From Planctomycetia bacterium (lineage in GTDB: Bacteria; Planctomycetota; Planctomycetia; Pirellulales; UBA1268), in contig BJHK01000006.1 of the NCBI GenBank assembly GCA_014192425.1, positions 62,001 to 126,000 of the forward strand: a stretch of 64,000 nt of DNA, written 5' to 3'. Position numbers and translations under genes: made by a program. The notes below the pieces were generated by a model that saw only the letters and a list, made by a program, of their open reading frames with translations, did no database searches and was not told where the DNA came from. Below are positions 30,295 to 39,201 of the stretch, in pieces. Position 1 is the first letter of the stretch, and every line of letters begins with the position of its first letter.

Positions 30295-32004
30295 ATGGGC
30301 GTTCGCGACGACGGTCGGCAGAAGCGGCTGGAGACGGCCGGCGCGGGAACCCGGGCCGAAGCGGCCGCCGGGGAGCGCGGCGACGACTGGAATCCGCTTC
30401 CCGGGATGCGCGAGACGGTGGAGTCGATCGTCGTCGCCTTCACGCTCGCCCTGCTGTTCCGCGGCTTCGAGGCCGAGGCGTTCGTCATCCCCACCGGCTC
30501 GATGGCACCCACGCTGATGGGCCGCCACAAGGATCTTCTCTGCACGGCGTGTGGCCGCGACTTCCGCGTCGGCTGCAGTGCCGAGCTCGACGAACGGGAG
30601 CAGCGGGTCGATCCGCTGCGCATGCTCGAGCAGGCCCGCTGCCCGGGGTGTGGCAACGCGATGCGGCTCGCCCGCGGCGCCGGCCAGCAGCGGGTCAACG
30701 ACGACCGCTACCCGTCCTTCAACGGCGACCGGATCCTCGTCGACAAATTCGCCTACGACTTCACCGATCCCGACCGCTGGGACGTCGTGGTCTTCAAGTA
30801 TCCCGAGGATGCGAAGACGAACTACATCAAGCGGCTCGTGGGCCTGCCGGGGGAGACGCTGTCGATCTCCGGCGGCGACCTGTGGATCGCCCGCGACGGC
30901 GGCCCGGCGGAGATCGCCCGCAAGCCGGCCGAGCGGCTGCCCAGGCTGTTGCAGTTGGTGCACGACAGCCGGCAGGTCGCGGAGGAGCTGCGTGAGGCGG
31001 AATGGCCGCCGGCGTGGTGTGACTGGCGCGCGGAGGGCGCGGCGGGAGCCGCCGGCTGGAAGACCGACGACGGTGGCCGCTCCTTCGCCGTCGCCTGCCC
31101 GGCGGGCGAGTCGGCCACGCTGCGCTACCGGCACATGGTGCCCGACGACGCCCTGTGGGGGGCGGCGCGGAACGGCAAGTCACTGGCCGGCCTGGCCCGG
31201 CCGACGGTGATCGGCGACCTCCAACCCTACAATGCCGATTCCCGTGGGCCGCACTACGTCGGCGACCTGGGGCTGGAGGTCGATCTGGAGAGCCGCGCCG
31301 CGACGGGCGCGATCGTCCTCGACCTCGTCGAGGCGGGGGTTACCCACCGCTGCGAGATCGATCTGGGCGACGGCACGGCGCGGCTGCGCCGCGGCGGGGT
31401 CGTCGAGGACCCGGCCCGGGCGTCCACGGGCGTGCGCGGCCGCGGACGCTGGAGGCTGTTGTTCACGAACGTGGACGACGAACTGCGGCTGTTCGTCGCC
31501 GGTCGTTCCGTGGCCTTCGACAGGCCCACCACCTGGCAGCGGCCGCTCGCGGCGGCCGCGGGGAGCGCCCCGGTCGTGCGCAGCGGCGTCCCCGGCGAGC
31601 GGGAGCCCGACGACCTCGCTCCCGTCGGGATCACGGCCGTCGGCGCCGACGTGGTGGCCCGCGGCCTGCGGGTGCTCCGCGACGTCTATTACATCGCCTC
31701 CGGCGATGCGAACGCGATGGCGGGACTGGTCGCGGAAAAAACCCTGTTCACGTTCCCGCCGCTGGCCGACGGCCAGTTCCTCATGCTCGGCGATAATTCG
31801 TCCGCCAGCAAGGACAGCCGGGCCTGGGGACGCCCGGAAGACGGGCCGTTCCACGTCGATCGGCACCTGCTGATCGGGCGGGCGCTGGTGATTTTCTGGC
31901 CGCACGCCATTCCGGCAGGATGGAGCGTTCCGCTGCGTCTTGGCAGCTGGGAAGTGCGCTTGCCCTGCTGGCCGAACTTCGGGAGGATAGGGTTCGTGCG
32001 ATAG
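30295..32004 (+). CDS. lepB: Signal peptidase I, planctomycete type with a large insertion
   Basis: Cleaves signal peptides from exported proteins. Visible are a membrane anchor (about residues 43-57), the catalytic serine Ser69 in IPTGSMAPT, the lysine K179 in NYIKRLVGLPGE, and LMLGDNSSASKDSRAWG near the C-terminus. Two features are unusual: a CxxC...CxxC zinc-ribbon-like stretch (Cys83/86 and Cys116/119) between the serine and lysine boxes, and an insertion of roughly 300 residues before the C-terminal box with beta-sandwich character. The protein is 569 aa, about twice a normal bacterial signal peptidase. The start is set by a purine-rich site (CAGGGAGCAGG). Confidence 0.92.
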   Translation: MGVRDDGRQKRLETAGAGTRAEAAAGERGDDWNPLPGMRETVESIVVAFTLALLFRGFEAEAFVIPTGSMAPTLMGRHKDLLCTACGRDFRVGCSAELDEREQRVDPLRMLEQARCPGCGNAMRLARGAGQQRVNDDRYPSFNGDRILVDKFAYDFTDPDRWDVVVFKYPEDAKTNYIKRLVGLPGETLSISGGDLWIARDGGPAEIARKPAERLPRLLQLVHDSRQVAEELREAEWPPAWCDWRAEGAAGAAGWKTDDGGRSFAVACPAGESATLRYRHMVPDDALWGAARNGKSLAGLARPTVIGDLQPYNADSRGPHYVGDLGLEVDLESRAATGAIVLDLVEAGVTHRCEIDLGDGTARLRRGGVVEDPARASTGVRGRGRWRLLFTNVDDELRLFVAGRSVAFDRPTTWQRPLAAAAGSAPVVRSGVPGEREPDDLAPVGITAVGADVVARGLRVLRDVYYIASGDANAMAGLVAEKTLFTFPPLADGQFLMLGDNSSASKDSRAWGRPEDGPFHVDRHLLIGRALVIFWPHAIPAGWSVPLRLGSWEVRLPCWPNFGRIGFVR

Positions 32005-32053
32005 AGAGTTCCGCGGCCGCCAGCGGACGGTTGCCTGCAGGGAGGGATCCCGC

Positions 32054-32788
32054 ATGTCGCTCTTGTCGGTCGAGGGATTGGTCAAGAACTACGGCCGGCG
32101 CCGGGTCGTGGACGGCGTGGATTTCCACGTCGAGGAGGGGGAGATCGTCGGCCTGCTGGGGCCGAACGGGGCCGGCAAGACGACCAGTTTCCGCATGACC
32201 TGCGGGATGGTGATCCCGGACGCCGGCCGCGTCCTCCTCGACGACGAGGAGATCACCGACTGGCCGATGTACCGGCGGGCCCGCGACGGCGGCATGGGCT
32301 ACCTGGCGCAGGAGCAGAGCGTGTTCCGCAAGCTGACCGTCGAGCAGAACCTGCTGGCGATCATGGAACTGGTGGGCATGCCGCCCAAGGAGCGGCGCCG
32401 GCGGTGCGAGGAATTGCTCGAGCAGTTCGCCATCACCAGGATCCGCAAGTCACGGGCCCACTACATTTCCGGCGGCGAGAAGCGGCGCCTGGAGATCGCC
32501 CGCTGCCTGGTCACCGAGCCGCGGATCATCCTCCTCGACGAGCCATTCACCGGGATCGACCCGGTCACGATCCACTCCATCCAGAAGATCATCCAGGGGC
32601 TGCGCGACGACGGGATCTCGATCCTGATCACCGACCACCGGGAGCGGGAGACGCTGGCGATCACCGATCGCAGCTACGTGATCCGGGCAGGCAAGGTGCT
32701 CTGCCACGGCAGTGCCGAGGAGGTGCTCTCCAATCCGGAGGCGAAGAAGTACTACTTCGGCGAGAGCCCGGGCGTGACGGCGGCCTAG
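32054..32788 (+). CDS. lptB: LPS export ABC transporter ATP-binding protein LptB
   Basis: The ATPase that powers lipopolysaccharide extraction from the inner membrane. The 244-aa protein has Walker A GPNGAGKTT (about residues 36-44), the Q-loop AQEQSVFRKLTV, signature ISGGEKRRLEIARCL, Walker B RIILLDEPFTGIDP and the ITDHRERETL switch histidine, all LptB-like. It follows lepB by about 50 bases. It ends with the three-hairpin repeat. Confidence 0.93.
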   Translation: MSLLSVEGLVKNYGRRRVVDGVDFHVEEGEIVGLLGPNGAGKTTSFRMTCGMVIPDAGRVLLDDEEITDWPMYRRARDGGMGYLAQEQSVFRKLTVEQNLLAIMELVGMPPKERRRRCEELLEQFAITRIRKSRAHYISGGEKRRLEIARCLVTEPRIILLDEPFTGIDPVTIHSIQKIIQGLRDDGISILITDHRERETLAITDRSYVIRAGKVLCHGSAEEVLSNPEAKKYYFGESPGVTAA

Positions 32789-32794
32789 CTGTCC

Positions 32795-32908
32795 GTGGAA
32801 AAAGCCGTCTCTGGCCTTTTTCCGCTTGGCCGACCGAGGGAAACCCCGAGGTTTTCCCTGGTCGGCAACCGCCGCATCGTGCGGCGGCAGACTTCTTCCA
32901 CAGCCTGC
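32795..32908 (+). repeat. Three-hairpin intergenic element, single copy after lptB
   Basis: Immediately after the lptB stop codon lie three consecutive hairpins: GGAAAAAGCC-GTCTCT-GGCCTTTTTCC (32797-32823), GCCGACC...GGTCGGC with AGGGAAACC...GGTTTTCCCT inside it (32829-32866), and CCGCCGCATCGTGCGGCGG (32869-32887). GTGGAA (32795-32800) and TTCCAC near 32900 could close the whole element. The same layout with conserved loops and altered stems recurs after glnA at 55.4 kb. It could be a terminator or structured RNA. Confidence 0.75.
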
Positions 32909-33180
32909 TAGGCCGAGCCGCGCATCGACAGGCTCTTGATGGTGAGCACCGCGCCGGCCGACATCAGTGCCAGGCCCAGCCAGCGGGGCGGGTGAATCAT
33001 CCTGCCGCCGGGGCTGGCCTGCCAGAGCCCCTGCGCGGGTGTTCCACGGTCGCCCAGTTGGGCCGAGACGAATCGGCTCGACCGCTCGTTGAGCGAAAAC
33101 GCGGGAACCATCCGGAACTGCATTCCGAGCAGGAACAGCAGCAGTCCGGCGAACAGCAGGTGATTGCGGCGGGGGAGCAT
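32908..33180 (-). CDS. Small predicted membrane protein
   Basis: A 90-aa protein with two membrane segments: HLLFAGLLLFLLGMQF near the N-terminus and WLGLALMSAGAVLTI near the C-terminus, with a polar loop (LNERSSRFVSAQLGDRG). The start MLPRRNHLL was chosen because it opens the hydrophobic segment; an upstream extension of 15 residues is low quality. Layout matches the protein at 16570-16812. It is convergent with lptB, and its stop touches the end of the three-hairpin element. Function unknown. Confidence 0.6.
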   Translation of the reverse strand: MLPRRNHLLFAGLLLFLLGMQFRMVPAFSLNERSSRFVSAQLGDRGTPAQGLWQASPGGRMIHPPRWLGLALMSAGAVLTIKSLSMRGSA

Positions 33181-33432
33181 GGGGCGTCTCGCGGGGCGGG
33201 AATCAGGCCCCTCGATACAGAGCATCGGTCGGCGCCGGGGGCAGGGCTGGAGCGGGCTTCCCGGGCAGCGGATTGCACGGACGATGACGGAGGCGCCGCC
33301 GGCCGGGAGGCGGGGGGCATGGCAAACTGGGAAGGCCGGAGGGGACCGTGGCGAAAATAACTGTCGAAGCGGTCGTGCCGATGACGATGATCGAAGGGCG
33401 TATCCGGCCCGAGGCCGAACCCCCTATTTGTG

Positions 33433-34770
33433 ATGGGCAAGCCCGTGAACCGCTCCAATCGAACGAATCGGTGTGTCGCCGTGGCCCTCGTGCTCGGCCT
33501 GTCGTGCTGCCTGCCATCGCTGACGCTCACGGCAGCCGCCGGGCCGCCGGCGTCCGACGCCGCGGCCGCAGGCTCGCTCGGGGAGGGTCAACTGCTCCTG
33601 CCCCCCGGTGACGTCGTGCCGGACCCAGTGGAGATCCTCCCCGGGGCGGCCCGGCCGCGGCCCGGTGACCTGCTCGATGCCTCCGCCCGGGCGGCGGACG
33701 GCATGCTGCTCGAGGAGTTCCGGCTCGACGAGATGCCCTTCGAGGCGAGTTCCGGCGACTGGTTCTGGAATGGCGGCTGGTATGCCGGCGGCGAGTCGCT
33801 GTGGATGGACCGCAGCCGCAACAACCGGCGCACGATCGCCGAGCAGCCGTACCTCGACTTCAGGACCGGCGGCGTGCGGTTCGCCAAGTTCACGACGACC
33901 GCCCAGCCGTTCAACATGGCGCCCGGCGCCCGCGTCACCATCGGTCGGTCCTTGGGCCGCGACTACCTCGATCGCGACCGGGCCTTCGAGTTTATCTACT
34001 ACGGCGGCATGACCTACGAGGACGTCGATGGTTGGAACGCGCCATTCGGCGGCGACAACGTCATCGTGCCGATCGCGCCTTTCGCTCCCGGCTTCGCCGG
34101 CGCCACGCAATACGCGACGTGGTTCAACTCCGACTTCAACAGCTGGGAATGGGACTACAAGTTGCGGCGCCGGCTCGGCCGCGACCAATTGGTGATGTCG
34201 CCCGGCGGCAACTGGTCGCGACACGCCGAGCGCGGCTGGCTGCCGGCGCTGATCATCGGACCGCGGCTGGCCAACGTCAACGAGGACTTCCGGCTGCGGA
34301 CGAGCCAGGCCGGAGTGTCCCCCGCGACCTTCAGCGGCACGTACACGGTCAACGCCGCCAACTGGCTCCTCGGCCTGAACCTTGGCGGCGAGCTGATCAG
34401 CCAGAACGAGTTCTTCTACTGGGGCCTGCGTGGCCGGGCCGCCCCGGCGCTGTCGTTCGTGAGCACGCACCAGACGGCCGTCGGCGTCAGCTCGGTGACC
34501 ACGCCGCCCGGCATACCGTCGGGCACCACGAACTTCACGGCCGACGCCACCCGCACGGCCCCCGGCTTCATCGGCGACCTGACGCTCATGGCGGGCTGGA
34601 ACATCACGCCGAACTTCGCCCTCCAGGTCGGCTACGACTTCCTCTGGGTGGCGGGTATCGCCACGGCCACGCGGCAGTTCAACCTCGATCAGCGGGACGT
34701 CCGGCCGCTCGATGCCGGCGGCCAGACCTTCTATAACGGCCTGTCGTTCGGCTTCAACGGCTCGTGGTGA
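33433..34770 (+). CDS. BBP7-type outer-membrane beta-barrel protein
   Basis: A 445-aa exported protein of the BBP7 outer-membrane barrel group common in Pirellulales. It has a signal peptide (VAVALVLGLSCCLPSLTLTAAAG), a proline-rich stretch, then alternating aromatic beta-strand sequence (WYAGGESLWMDRSRNNRRT, FEFIYYGGMTYEDVDGWN, NFALQVGYDFLWVAG), and ends in an aromatic strand (LSFGFNGSW), as expected for an outer-membrane barrel. The start at ATG 33433 follows an in-frame GTG at 33430. Role (porin or structural) unknown. Confidence 0.85.
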   Translation: MGKPVNRSNRTNRCVAVALVLGLSCCLPSLTLTAAAGPPASDAAAAGSLGEGQLLLPPGDVVPDPVEILPGAARPRPGDLLDASARAADGMLLEEFRLDEMPFEASSGDWFWNGGWYAGGESLWMDRSRNNRRTIAEQPYLDFRTGGVRFAKFTTTAQPFNMAPGARVTIGRSLGRDYLDRDRAFEFIYYGGMTYEDVDGWNAPFGGDNVIVPIAPFAPGFAGATQYATWFNSDFNSWEWDYKLRRRLGRDQLVMSPGGNWSRHAERGWLPALIIGPRLANVNEDFRLRTSQAGVSPATFSGTYTVNAANWLLGLNLGGELISQNEFFYWGLRGRAAPALSFVSTHQTAVGVSSVTTPPGIPSGTTNFTADATRTAPGFIGDLTLMAGWNITPNFALQVGYDFLWVAGIATATRQFNLDQRDVRPLDAGGQTFYNGLSFGFNGSW

Positions 34771-34877
34771 TGCCGGTCGGGTGGTCCCCGGTCGGCTGAC
34801 CCCGTGTCGTGGGTTGCCGGTTCCGCCGCCCCCCTTGTCTCCCGTCGCAGCATGCGCTGCGCGGGACGGAAGCGGGA

Positions 34878-36146
34878 TCAGTCCGGGCCGGCCACGGCGA
34901 CCGCGACCGCCTGGCCCGTCGAGCAGATGTTGACCGCCAGGGCGGTCGGCGGCCGGCCGCCGAGGGGCGTCTGACGGACGACGTGCACCGGACAGGCCGG
35001 ATCGGGATCGTCGTGGTTGATGGTGAAGGGAACGAGGCCCTGCTCGAGGCCGAGCAGGCTGGCCATCAGCTCCACCACGCCGCCGCCGGCACCGAGGTGA
35101 CCGAAAAAGCTCTTCGGCGCGGTGACGGGAACGGCGCCGAGCTCGGCTGCGATCGCCGTCGCCTCGACCCGGTCCATGTCGATCGTGCCCACGCCGTGGG
35201 CGTTGACGTGGCCGATCCCGCCGGGCTCGAGGCCCGCGGACCGGCAGGCCGCCCGGATGGCCAGCCGCAAGGACTGCCCCCCCAGGCCACCGCGCCTGCC
35301 GACCGATTCGCACCGCGCCGCGGCGCCGAGAAACCGGCCGCGAATCCGGGCCCCGCGGCGTTCGGCATGCTCCCGCGACTCGAGCACCACGACGCCGGCT
35401 CCCTCGCCGTTGACGAGCCCGTCGCGGTCGCGGTCGAACGGCCGGCAGGCCCGCCGGCAGTCGTCGGCCCGATGGGAGAGGAGCGCGTCGCCACGGGCGA
35501 CCAGCGCGGTGGGATGCAGCCGGCAGCCCGTTCCCCCCGCGAGCATCACGTCGGCCCAGCCGCGGCCGATGACGCTGGCCGCCTCGGCCACGGCGAGCAG
35601 GCCGGAGACGTCTCCGAGCACGATCGAGTTGTTGGGGCCGCGGGCGTCGTGCGCGATCGCCACGTGGGAGGCGGTCATGTTGGGGAGATGCTTGAGCAGC
35701 CAGAGCGGGTGCAGCTCCTCATGGATCGCCTCCGACCAGAGCGGGAACGAGAACCGGCCGTCGGCGATCGAGCGGCGGTAGGTCTGATCCAGTTCCTCGA
35801 GGTCGGCGTAGATCATGTCTCCGCCGAATACGACCCCGCACCGTTCCGGCGCGAAGCCGCCGGCTGCCATGCCGGCGTCCGTCATGGCCAGATCGGCGGC
35901 GGCGAATCCCATCTGGATCTCGCGGCTCATGACCTTCAGGCTCTTCCGCGGCCGGACATAGAGGCGCGGATCGAAGTCGGGCACCTGTCCGCCGAACCGC
36001 ACCCGCAGCGAGCTGGCATCGAACAGGTCGATGAGCCGCACGCCGCTGGTCCCGGCGGCAAGCGCCCCCCAGAAGGGGCCGGAGCCGATGCCGATCGGGC
36101 TGACGACACCCAGTCCCGTGATCACGATGTCCCGCCTGCCGCTCAT
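34878..36146 (-). CDS. Beta-ketoacyl synthase homologue lacking the active-site cysteine
   Basis: A 422-aa KAS II/FabF-fold protein. The N-terminal IVITGLGVVSPIG, the histidine motifs NAHGVGTIDMDRVE and SFFGHLGAGGG and the conserved lysine (PKSFFGHLG) are intact. The nucleophile position is Asp179: an ungapped alignment to E. coli FabF pairs GPSISIATACTSG with GPNNSIVLGDVSG. Loss of the cysteine means it cannot form the usual acyl-thioester, so it may be a chain-length-factor-like partner or a decarboxylase. The start at MSGRRDIVITG was chosen over a longer frame with no conserved sequence. It precedes the SNase-like gene on the opposite side by 73 bases. Confidence 0.9.
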   Translation of the reverse strand: MSGRRDIVITGLGVVSPIGIGSGPFWGALAAGTSGVRLIDLFDASSLRVRFGGQVPDFDPRLYVRPRKSLKVMSREIQMGFAAADLAMTDAGMAAGGFAPERCGVVFGGDMIYADLEELDQTYRRSIADGRFSFPLWSEAIHEELHPLWLLKHLPNMTASHVAIAHDARGPNNSIVLGDVSGLLAVAEAASVIGRGWADVMLAGGTGCRLHPTALVARGDALLSHRADDCRRACRPFDRDRDGLVNGEGAGVVVLESREHAERRGARIRGRFLGAAARCESVGRRGGLGGQSLRLAIRAACRSAGLEPGGIGHVNAHGVGTIDMDRVEATAIAAELGAVPVTAPKSFFGHLGAGGGVVELMASLLGLEQGLVPFTINHDDPDPACPVHVVRQTPLGGRPPTALAVNICSTGQAVAVAVAGPD

Positions 36147-36219
36147 GAGCCCCACCCTAAACCACCGGCGCCGGTATCGGAAGGACCACGGTGCGGCCCC
36201 GCTCCCGACCGCCGTGCGG

Positions 36220-36762
36220 TCAATGCTGCCGCGGGTGCTGCGCCCGCCACTCGGCCGGGGCCGTCGGCCGGGGATCCGACCACAGTCCGCTGCGCGTGCG
36301 CCGCGCCTCCGTCTCGGCGGCGAGGTAGGAATCCTCGGGCGCGAAGCCGAAGGTCCATGCCCAGCCCTCGGCGACCATCTCCCGGTTGATGTCGCGGCCG
36401 TCCACGTCGATGCGGCCGAGGAGTCGGCCGTGCTGGTCGATCCCCCGGTCCTCGACCCGCACCATCCGGCCCGCGATCTTGGCGGCGAGCGCAGCGGCGG
36501 CCCGGCGACCGTAGGCCTGCCCGAACTCGGGCGCGTCGATGCCCACGAGCCTGATGCGTCGCGAGCGGCCGTCGGGGGCGAGGCAGGAGATCGTGTCGCC
36601 GTCATGGATGTCGAGCACCCGCCAGGCCGCCGCCGCGGTCGGTTCGCGCAGCCTGTCGATCAGCAGCGGCAGGAGGATGGTCGCCAGCGCCAGCCCGACG
36701 ATGAACAGGGTTCGCGCCGGCATGCGAACCGGGCTGGAGCGGCGGCGGGGCGTCTGACCCAT
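36220..36762 (-). CDS. Thermonuclease (SNase)-family protein with N-terminal membrane anchor
   Basis: A 180-aa protein with a hydrophobic N-terminal helix (LFIVGLALATILLPLLI) that may be an anchor or uncleaved signal, and a staphylococcal-nuclease OB-fold domain: VLDIHDGDTI, RIRLVGIDAPE, and GRLLGRIDVDGRDINREMVAEGWAW, all with the catalytic Asp/Arg/Glu pattern. It probably cuts nucleic acid outside the cytoplasm. The start could be MPARTL (36723) instead. Confidence 0.87.
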   Translation of the reverse strand: MGQTPRRRSSPVRMPARTLFIVGLALATILLPLLIDRLREPTAAAAWRVLDIHDGDTISCLAPDGRSRRIRLVGIDAPEFGQAYGRRAAAALAAKIAGRMVRVEDRGIDQHGRLLGRIDVDGRDINREMVAEGWAWTFGFAPEDSYLAAETEARRTRSGLWSDPRPTAPAEWRAQHPRQH

Positions 36763-36835
36763 TCCGAGGATTCGACCTGCGCCACCCGGTCACGGCAAGC
36801 CATGACCGGGAAACCCCCGGCCGGCTCCCCGGCGG

Positions 36836-38107
36836 TTACTTCGGTTTGCGGCCGCCCGTCACGGGCGCGACGGCGCTGTTCGGCGGGTCGGCCGCGCGCT
36901 GTCGCGGATCGACCGACGGTGGCTCGGGCTCGCGGCCGGCCCGCTTCCTCGCCAGGGCCTTCTCGGTGGGGTCGGAGAGGAGCGGCAGGACGTCGTCATA
37001 GATGTCGGCGGCGTGCGCCCGGACGGCTGCCGCCTGCGGCGGAGTCAGGGGGCCCGACTCCGCCAGCCGCCACCATCCGCCCGCCAGCCGGAACCGCGCT
37101 CCGGGTTCGGCCGCCGACCCGTCCGGCAGGGCGAGTTCCCGGGTGGCGAGATCGCGCAGCGGCTCGCTTCCGGCACGGGCCAGGTATTTGAGGCCACGCT
37201 TCCACTGCCGCTTCACGAAGCAGATGTACTCCCCGACCAGCAGGGCAGCCTCGGCGTCGCTGGGATTGGCCAGCAGCCGCTTCTCGGCGTCGTTGAACTC
37301 CGATGTCTCGCGCCGCGCGTCCTGGAGAACCCTCTGCAACTGCTTGGCGTCGGCGATGAGGGTCTTCGCCGTCGCCTCGGGCGGCGGCTGCTGCGGCCGG
37401 CGGATCTTCCGGTATTCGGTGATCAGCCGCCTCTCCTCGCGATCGATCGCGACGGCGATTTCCAGGGCCACGTCCGCTGCTCCGTCGGCGAGATCGTATT
37501 CCTCGGCCGCCGCGGCCTCCTCGGCGGTCGTGACGGCGAATGCGAACAGCGCTGCATCCGGTTTCTTCACCGCCTTCCGCAGCTTGAGGAACATGCCGTG
37601 CCGGGCCCGCATGCCGTCCTCGTCGAACAGCGACGTCCGCTGCCCCACCACGTCGAGGGCCAGGTCGGTGTCGCCGGCATCGATCGCCACCCCTTCGGCG
37701 ACGCTGAGGAGGGCGTAGCGACGCGCGGCGTCGGTCGTCGTGTTGACCGCCTTGAGCAGCATGCCGACGGCCCGTGCGTAGTCCCGCCGCAGGTCGTCGC
37801 CATAGGCCTGGTGCACGAGATCGATGGCCTCGCGGACGGCGGCCTCGTCCGGCCGGGGGAGTTTTCGTGCCGGCTCGGTGGTCCAAGCCGCCGGTGCGGG
37901 AGCGCGTGGCCGCTCCGCCACCGGCTCCGGTCGCGCTGCCGGCACAGGCTCATCGAGCAGCGATTCGAGCCCCCTCCGAGGCGTCTGTTGCCGGGCATGG
38001 CAGGGGTGCAGGCCGGCCGTTACCACGGCCGTGCAGAGCAACGCGATCGGGAGAATTCGGTCAGTTCGCGACACGTCGCTCGCCCCGGGCACGCTCGTTC
38101 TCACCAT
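36836..38107 (-). CDS. Secreted protein of unknown function, helical
   Basis: A 423-aa exported protein, not recognised. It has a signal peptide (PIALLCTAVVTAGLHPCHA), a proline-rich linker, then a long helix-rich region with many Ala/Glu/Asp residues (AFAVTTAEEAAAAEEYDLADGA) and a tail rich in charged residues ending GGRKPK. Codon character is good throughout, so it is a real gene. The start MVRTSVPGAS places the signal peptide correctly; the frame is open further upstream. Two unrelated exported genes flank it. Confidence 0.7.
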   Translation of the reverse strand: MVRTSVPGASDVSRTDRILPIALLCTAVVTAGLHPCHARQQTPRRGLESLLDEPVPAARPEPVAERPRAPAPAAWTTEPARKLPRPDEAAVREAIDLVHQAYGDDLRRDYARAVGMLLKAVNTTTDAARRYALLSVAEGVAIDAGDTDLALDVVGQRTSLFDEDGMRARHGMFLKLRKAVKKPDAALFAFAVTTAEEAAAAEEYDLADGAADVALEIAVAIDREERRLITEYRKIRRPQQPPPEATAKTLIADAKQLQRVLQDARRETSEFNDAEKRLLANPSDAEAALLVGEYICFVKRQWKRGLKYLARAGSEPLRDLATRELALPDGSAAEPGARFRLAGGWWRLAESGPLTPPQAAAVRAHAADIYDDVLPLLSDPTEKALARKRAGREPEPPSVDPRQRAADPPNSAVAPVTGGRKPK

Positions 38108-38244
38108 GTCAGGTCGGCCGTATGCCGGCTCCGAATCCGGCGACCGACCGCCGCACAGCCCTTCTCGTTTTCGGCATCCCGGCCGGCAATATTCCCGGTC
38201 GGTCCGCACCCCGTCGGACCTCCGGCCGCCGGATCGCGAGACGG

Positions 38245-38979
38245 TCATTTCGCCCGCGAGACGGTCAGGCCTTCTTCGAACAATTCCCCTGTGCTGCCGC
38301 TGAACGGCTGGATCGCGAGCCGGCCGGTGCCGGCCCAAACCCGCAATTTTTCCCTGTTTTCATATTCGATCCAGAAGGTCCCGTCGTCGCAGATGCTCCA
38401 CGCGCCAGGGATCGGCTCGCCGCCGTTCTTGCGGGTCTCGATCCAGCCCCCCTGCCTGTCCGCCTCGAAGATCCGCTGGGAGTTGGGGTGCGTCCACTTG
38501 CCGACGATGAGGTCGTTCGCCTTCTTGTCGGCGGCCACTTTGTTGGCGTTCTTGCCCGCCCAGTCGTATCCCGAGCGATAGAGGATCGTTCCATCCCCCT
38601 CGCTGCCTCCCTCCGGCAGGTATTGCTGAAGGATGAGCACGTCGTCACTGACCAGAGTCACCTGATAGGTGCGGAAGCTGCTGGTCTGCGGGAGCGGCAT
38701 CTTGATCGCACCGGCGGCGGTTCCCGACGCCTGCCAGCCCCCTTCCGCCTTGACCGTGCCGTCCCGGCGGACTTCGGAGCAGACGCCGTCGCCCCGGAGC
38801 ACGAAGTCGACCGGCACGTTGGGATTGGACCACGTGTCGATGAATCGCTTCTGTCCCGTCGGCCGCCGGGCGGGCTTCTGGCCGCAGGCGCCGTCAGGCA
38901 GACCGAGAACGCAGGCCGCAACGCAGGAGGCCAAGAACACGCGATGGAACACGCGCGGAAGCAGGCTTCGGGTTGTCAT
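38245..38979 (-). CDS. Secreted protein of unknown function, beta-rich
   Basis: A 244-aa exported protein with a signal peptide (RVFLASCVAACVLGLPDGACG). The mature part has two repeats of a pattern including W, small residues and aromatic ends (NVPVDFVLRGDGVCSEVRRDG, HPNSQRIFEADRQGGWIETRK), suggesting duplicated beta-sandwich units (FIDTW near the start and GKW later). No known domain was recognised. The start MTTRSLLPRVF was chosen from the signal peptide. It lies 137 bases upstream of the previous secreted gene on the same strand. Confidence 0.7.
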   Translation of the reverse strand: MTTRSLLPRVFHRVFLASCVAACVLGLPDGACGQKPARRPTGQKRFIDTWSNPNVPVDFVLRGDGVCSEVRRDGTVKAEGGWQASGTAAGAIKMPLPQTSSFRTYQVTLVSDDVLILQQYLPEGGSEGDGTILYRSGYDWAGKNANKVAADKKANDLIVGKWTHPNSQRIFEADRQGGWIETRKNGGEPIPGAWSICDDGTFWIEYENREKLRVWAGTGRLAIQPFSGSTGELFEEGLTVSRAK

Positions 38980-39201
38980 CCCTGTCCGCAACGCGGACTC
39001 CGGAACGGCGATGAATCGGTGGCCTTCCGCCGGCACCCGGCGGGAACGTCACGAAGTATACCCGGTGCCAGCTTCGGCGGCACGTGCCGGGGAAAACATA
39101 CACTCCGTGGCCGGGAGTTTGCGGCCTGGTTGCGTGCGCGGCAGGCGCGTTCGCCCCGGCGGCCGATCCCGTCATAGGGGCTCCCGCAGGGAAACCGCAC
39201 C

